NCBI RefSeq assembly: GCF_035083965.1
Contig: NC_089736.1
Coordinates: 9,758,207 to 9,822,206 of the forward strand
DNA: 64,000 nucleotides
Origin: Branchiostoma lanceolatum
Taxonomy: Eukaryota > Chordata > Leptocardii > Amphioxiformes > Branchiostomatidae
Direction: 5' to 3'
In this document: piece by piece, positions 59,480-64,000 of the stretch
How the letters are laid out: each line of letters begins with the position of its first letter
Numbering within the stretch: position 1 is the first letter of the stretch
Notes under the pieces: generated by a model
The model's input: only the letters and a program-made list of their open reading frames with translations
Told to the model about the DNA's origin: nothing
Databases searched by the model: none
Program-made: the position numbers and the translations under genes

Positions 59480-60398
59480 CGTTAAAGAAACCAGAGGGCC
59501 TCAACACAAGAAGAAAACATGTGATCGTGAAACAACCTTGTCAAACCCGGAAGTAATGTGAACGTGTGCCGCAAAACGTGTACTCTGTAACTTTACGTCG
59601 TAAAATCGCAAAATCTTCCTTGATATGCGTATTACGCTCTGATATCAGCTATGTGAAGTTTTAAAGCAGCGTGTGACGATCAATTGTTTAACCCATCTAA
59701 ACGAAAGTCTTTATATTACATTTTACAACTTGGGAATTTTCCTGGGATTGGAGAAAGTTTGGAATAGTCCATCGTGCACACCACTTAATTATATTCATAT
59801 CAATTAACAAAGCTAATGGGAAAGTATGTCGCAGATTCTATGGCGAAAAGGTAATGAAAAAGAAGACAAATTATCTACCAAAAAAGAACAAAATCATCTG
59901 CCCACAAAACATCACATTAAGATCCTTAAGATAGATTTAGAGCCCCCCTCTTTATCCTTGTTGTTGGACCAGTCCATATATTGATTTATAAGCCAGGATC
60001 ATCATGCGGGTTGGAGAGTTCTGAAATCTAACGAGAAGAGAGGAGTGTGTTTGCGCTCCGGACTAACCCAAGGAAACCCGCCTCTCTTAGCCGTTTGTCT
60101 TCCTTACAACTGTAACGTCTTAATCATCACCCCAAGGTCTGCCCAGACCATTTCTGAGCCGTCCCGTTAGAGCGCCCACGTGAAGAAGAAGGGCACACCG
60201 GCGGCTCTTCAGTTGTTTAACCCAGTTTGTTGACGAGGGCTGAGGGGGTGAAGACAGCTCCGTAGAAAGTTGTCCCACGTCGAGATCGTACCGTACACAC
60301 ACTGTCCCCTCGCACGGCAGCGCGCGCCTGTCCTCCCGTAAGCCATGCGGCGGGCGCCGCGGGGATGAGACAGCGGTCCGCCGGCGGGAAGGAGCGGA
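59480..60398. promoter_or_regulatory. Divergent promoter region, biotinidase/vanin (-) and unidentified gene (+)
   Basis: The start codons are 920 bp apart. The right 250 bp become GC-rich (CACGGCAGCGCGCGCCTGTC, GCGGCGGGCGCCGCGGG), which looks like a CpG-type promoter with the 5' UTR of the + gene. No TATA box was recognised. Frames on the minus strand at 60120-60660 are composition artefacts of this GC-rich DNA. Confidence 0.5.
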
Positions 60399-60552
60399 AT
60401 GAGGGGTACGGAGACAGCGGGACGAGCCTTGCTGGTGCTCGGGCTGGGGCTGCTCCTCCTCCGAGGCCATGCGTCGCTGTTCTCGGAGTGGGAGGAGGAG
60501 GGGGACGAGGAGGAGGGAGGACCAGGCAGGGCCAACGATCCATGTAGCTCAG
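60399..60552 (+). CDS. Signal-peptide first exon of an unidentified secreted or membrane protein
   Basis: The ATG at 60399 opens MRGTETAGRALLVLGLGLLL and then LRGHASLF: a textbook signal peptide with cleavage expected around residue 26. A short acidic stretch follows (SEWEEEGDEEEGG), then ANDPCSS. The exon ends at GCTCAG|gtagga in phase 1, as is common for extracellular module genes. No downstream exon was recognised in the remaining 3.4 kb, so intron 1 is at least that long. I cannot name the gene. Confidence 0.7.
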
Positions 60553-60709
60553 GTAGGATAGTGGACTTTGTTTGTAGCATTTGAAGAAGACTTTGTTTGT
60601 GCCAACTTCTTTTCCATCACTCATTCCTTTGTTCCTTCCATCCTTCATCTGTTCCTTCACTATTCATTTGTTCAACCAATCATCAATCAATCAATCATTC
60701 AACCGATTG

Positions 60710-60742
<33 letters not shown>

Positions 60743-61269
60743 ATACATCTCTCTACAACTTGTCTAAGAAGTGGTCAATTATGGACATGCCTCCAGCAAT
60801 GTCATTAAAAAATCAGTGAATCAATCAATCAATCAATCATTCATTTTTTCAGTCATTTTGTACATTTTACTACCTGCATTGTTATATATGATCTCATCAA
60901 ATACATTTCAAGAGTGAAAGATTAGCAGTGCATTTTATTACTTAAATCATTGCCATTTGGTTGCGTTTTCATTTTTGATTTGTCTTCAAATAATGTCAAC
61001 TTGCATCCTTCATTGGTCGGATCTGCTGCTCAATGTTGCCTGTTTGAAATTTATCATAACTATGTCCATTGCTTATGAAATAGATAGAAGCAAGCCTAGA
61101 AAATACAAGAAAGAAAAGAAAGAAAGAGTGAAATATTGAATGTATTTTGTATAAAAAATAACATCAAGATGTATTTGATGCTTGCTTCTTGGTAATACAT
61201 TGTCCAACAACTTGCTTGCAAATTTCTGCTTGGAAAATCCCTTAAAGAATTACATCGGTTAAACAGACC

Positions 61270-61472
61270 TAGGGCTGTCTCCAGGACCTGTCCCTCCGTC
61301 AGATAGAAATTTACTTTTTGGGACAGAAAAAAATTTCACCCTGTCCGTCAAAAAAATCTGTAAGAAATACTTTCATAAGCTTAAGATGACAGATTTAACG
61401 ACGAAATTCAGCAACATTTCCTTACAAACAATGAGTGGGAAGGAAAAAGATTTAAAGCTGGAGACAGCCCTG
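61270..61472. mobile_element. hAT-like MITE, copy 2
   Basis: It starts TAGGGCTGTCTCCAGGACCT and ends CTGGAGACAGCCCTG. It is flanked by a perfect 8-bp duplication AACAGACC (61262-61269, 61473-61480). Internal blocks (GGGACAGAAA, GGAAAAAGA) match copy 1 in OLA1 intron 1. Confidence 0.85.
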
Positions 61473-63619
61473 AACAGACCTAACATCTACAACCGAGAGA
61501 TAGTGCACAATCAATCCATAGTAAGACACCATCAAACTTGCAGAACATCATTTCCCAAGATGAACTCAGCTTCATGAATGTCGCTTGTTAGTTTGTGGGG
61601 GATGAAAAACCAGACGATTGCGCCGTGAAGTGCGAACAATTTTTCCACGGAGTCACGCAATCAGGATCGGAAGCCAGGTTGATTGGAGGGGTTGGAGGAC
61701 CTGGGAGCACGCACCATGCTTAACTGTGAATCAGTGCAATAATGATGGCCTGCATGCCTGTGATTTTCCATTATAGAAGATGATAAAGAATATCATATCG
61801 GGATAGAAGTATGTGATGTGCATCCCAGTGGAGTATTTCAAGGGATTGGCCAGTAATGTCTCTGGGGAGGGACTTAGTTCGAATAGATATATACCGGAAA
61901 TCTTGACTTGGGAGTAGCTTAAAACTAGACAAGGTTTGAACATAGGTTTAGATGCATGGACAGAAAAAAGTGGAAAGCTGTGGTGGTCCGTATAGGCGCT
62001 AGCTATTTAAAACTGTGTGGTGATGATGATGATGATGATATCTTGTTCTGATTTCAAAAAGCTTTCATGCCCATGGGATTTACACAATCATGAACATTCT
62101 TGTAGAGAAACAGTTGGTACTATTATGAACTGCAACACTTTTAATTGTTAGTGGTCCCCCCTAGAAAACATGCCAAAAACAAATACAATGTACTGAATTT
62201 TATTACTTTGGGCTGTTCAACTAAAATATTCACGGGACAACTTTTTCCCTCTTTTCCCACCAGACAATGATAATACTGACTACTCCCTTAAAAAAAAACA
62301 GGTAAAGAACTGTGCCCCCCCCCGTCAGCTTGAAAAATAGAACAGTCCCTGTCAAAAATAAAATTGTCCCCACCCAAAAAAACTGTCCAGCCCCCCCCCC
62401 GTTGACTTGAAAAATAAAACTGTCCCCCCATGTATTGAAAAATAGAACGGTCCCAGAGCGACGTGTTGAATAATTGCAGAGACGTGTAAGAAGAGAAGTT
62501 AATGGGTGAAATGGACTGTTGTCCCCGGTGATGTTTATGTATGACATGTCATTTTGCGGTTAATGATGCAGAAGTAATGGGACCCAATCTGTAACATTTC
62601 TGGCTTAACATCCGACCTCTTCATCAATCAAGGGCACAGCCTTTTTAGGAGTCATTCTCAAGTTGTCATCTTCTCCATTTACTGTAGATATGGAAATCTG
62701 TGCACCATTTACTATCGTTTCAACCCCGAGCTCAAAGATACAGTGAACTCTTGATTTTCTCTGTGCTGCAAAATTTAAGTGCCTCAATTTGCCCTCAAAC
62801 TTAATAGATTAACACTATGCTTTTTATGGGGAATTTTAAGGAACAAACGTCAAATATACATTTTTAGACTGAGGCTGTAAATATTTGGGCTTAACTGTAG
62901 TTGTTCAAACAGCAACAGCAGTATTTTAACATTCAACATGCTTATGTCACCTGGGTACCTTAAGGTATAGAGACATCATTAGCATTTTGAATGTTAAAAT
63001 GTTGTCACTGTATATCAGATTCACATGAAGGCTTAGTGATTGCTCTCAAGACTATTTTTGATTTTGGGTCCCAAATGTCACATAAATGTGTCCTTAATCG
63101 ACTTTTACTGTATTGAAATTAATAAAAATAGGAAATATGTGATTAATTAGATCACAGAATTATGCTGTAAGTTCTTGATAAACTACCTCTTACCAACAGT
63201 GACCTCAGGTTGAAGAAGAAGGGAAAGGACGCCATCTGAAACCTTCTCACATCCTGTCACATGACCACGCCGAATATCTCCCAACTCTTCAAATAGTTGT
63301 GCAGATTAAAGGTCTTGAGGGTGAACTACTTCAAACTTAACCTCCAAGGAATTACAAAGTACAGGATTCGACGCTTCCGTATTTGCATTTCTGCCTCATC
63401 CTGATCACAGACGGCACTCAAATCAATCAATATAGGGTGCTGCGGTTGGTCTGAGAGGCTAATTTTATTACTGAGCTGAATATCAAGTAGAGTACTCCTA
63501 GTCCTATAGCTGGCAGATGGCATGTTGGGTTCCAGGAATTACTCTCTTCTATTGCTGTAATATGCGCTGCTGTGAAAGGGGTGAATCAGTAGATATCATG
63601 GGGATATGGCACCCTTATA

Positions 63620-63746
63620 TACTCTCCAAGCAGAGGAGGGGTTCAGGCTGGTTTTTAACATGTTTTTAGGCGTTTAAGTAGAAAGCCGGACAAAAACGCC
63701 TAAAACACTTAAAAACAGCTGGAACCCCTCCTCTGCTTGGAGAGTA
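63620..63746. mobile_element. MITE of the ACTCTCCAAGCAGAG family, copy 2
   Basis: This 127-bp element has TACTCTCCAAGCAGAGGAGG at the left and CCTCCTCTGCTTGGAGAGTA at the right. A perfect 8-bp duplication CCCTTATA lies at 63612-63619 and 63747-63754. An inner inverted pair (TTTTTAGGCGTTT / AAACGCCTAAAA) is present. The 8-bp TSD suggests the hAT superfamily. Confidence 0.88.
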
Positions 63747-64000
63747 CCCTTATAAAGGCATGTGGGTTTCCATAAAAGTTCTGTTTCCAAGTTTGTTGGT
63801 GTGGAATAGATTCAATCATTGGTTTCATCATTCCAAGTTTATATTTTCTTGTCTCGCATAACTGGCAAACTGCTATCTATGATAAGCACTACGTAAATGT
63901 GCAGTATTGGTAACGTTTTAGTACACTTAGCTGCATATAAGACCGGGCTGACCAGGTTTGATCCACCCACAACAATAAGGACCCCAACTACTCTTATCTA

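Larger units (their letters stand above)
60553..64000. other. Long intron or intergenic sequence with repeats only
   Basis: It contains (ATCA)n microsatellites at 60680-60745 and 60815-60842, a hAT-like MITE (61270-61472), short degenerate tandem units around 62320-62460 (TTGAAAAATARAAC.GTCCC) and a MITE at 63620-63746. I see no exon with convincing splice sites. Confidence 0.6.

Noticed and set aside
60120-60660. Minus-strand Pro/Arg-rich frames opposite the signal-peptide exon
   Set aside because: They are composition artefacts of a GC-rich promoter and first exon; the + strand signal peptide and donor explain the region.

Overview
This is metazoan nuclear DNA. Short exons are separated by long introns with GT-AG boundaries, genes are densely packed on both strands, and there are many foldback MITEs, tRNA-derived SINEs and microsatellites. 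The gene content is that of an invertebrate deuterostome: dysbindin, a C15orf61 homologue, OLA1, a biotinidase/vanin amidohydrolase, a CAP protein and an expanded EGF array. My best guess is a lancelet (Branchiostoma). That is inferred from gene content and repeat style, not proven.

Layout. 1-170: the last exon of an unidentified + strand gene. 960-4699 (-): an unnamed single-pass membrane protein with an acidic N-terminal region and ankyrin repeats in the C-terminal part. It is head to head, across a 328-bp promoter, with a giant + strand gene (5028-13730, 2,666 aa). That gene has an unrecognised N-terminal domain, long low-complexity repeats and a C-terminal MYND zinc finger split over three exons. 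14975-19189 (-): dysbindin (seven coding exons, 332 aa). 19315-20508 (-): C15orf61 homologue (150 aa). 21244-26588 (+): OLA1, an Obg-like ATPase, with a 12-nt microexon and a tandem pair of apparently mutually exclusive exons. 28631-32439 (-): a second, diverged copy of the N-domain plus MYND gene (1,127 aa). 35083-37264 (+): a secreted CAP/CRISP-like protein (237 aa). 37917-46034 (-): at least 18 EGF repeats, one per exon, joined to a 289-residue beta-rich C-terminal domain. Its 5' end is uncertain; a TATA promoter with a phase-compatible first exon near 50.5 kb is a candidate. 46-56.7 kb: gene-poor, with SINEs, nested MITEs and a 21-bp minisatellite. 56693-59479 (-): secreted biotinidase/vanin-type amidohydrolase (539 aa). 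60399-60552 (+): a signal-peptide first exon of an unidentified gene whose remaining exons are not seen before the window ends.

Main points of interest. (1) Two inverted paralogues define what looks like a new MYND family: a shared N-terminal domain, a very variable middle, and a C-terminal MYND ending in Ile-Gln-Leu. They flank three unrelated, conserved cell-biology genes. (2) OLA1 carries two alternative exons 36 nt apart with equal phases; including both would shift the frame, so the arrangement points to obligate mutually exclusive splicing inside the GTPase region. (3) A readable insertion history at 52.7-53.2 kb: a SINE was hit by a MITE with 9-bp TSD, which carries a second MITE with TAA TSD. 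An uninterrupted copy of the same SINE elsewhere in the window supplies the empty site.

No prokaryotic features, CRISPR arrays, rRNA or intact tRNA genes were seen, and no capsid- or envelope-bearing element was recognised. All exon coordinates come from reading splice sites and checking phase by hand; no search or transcript data were available.
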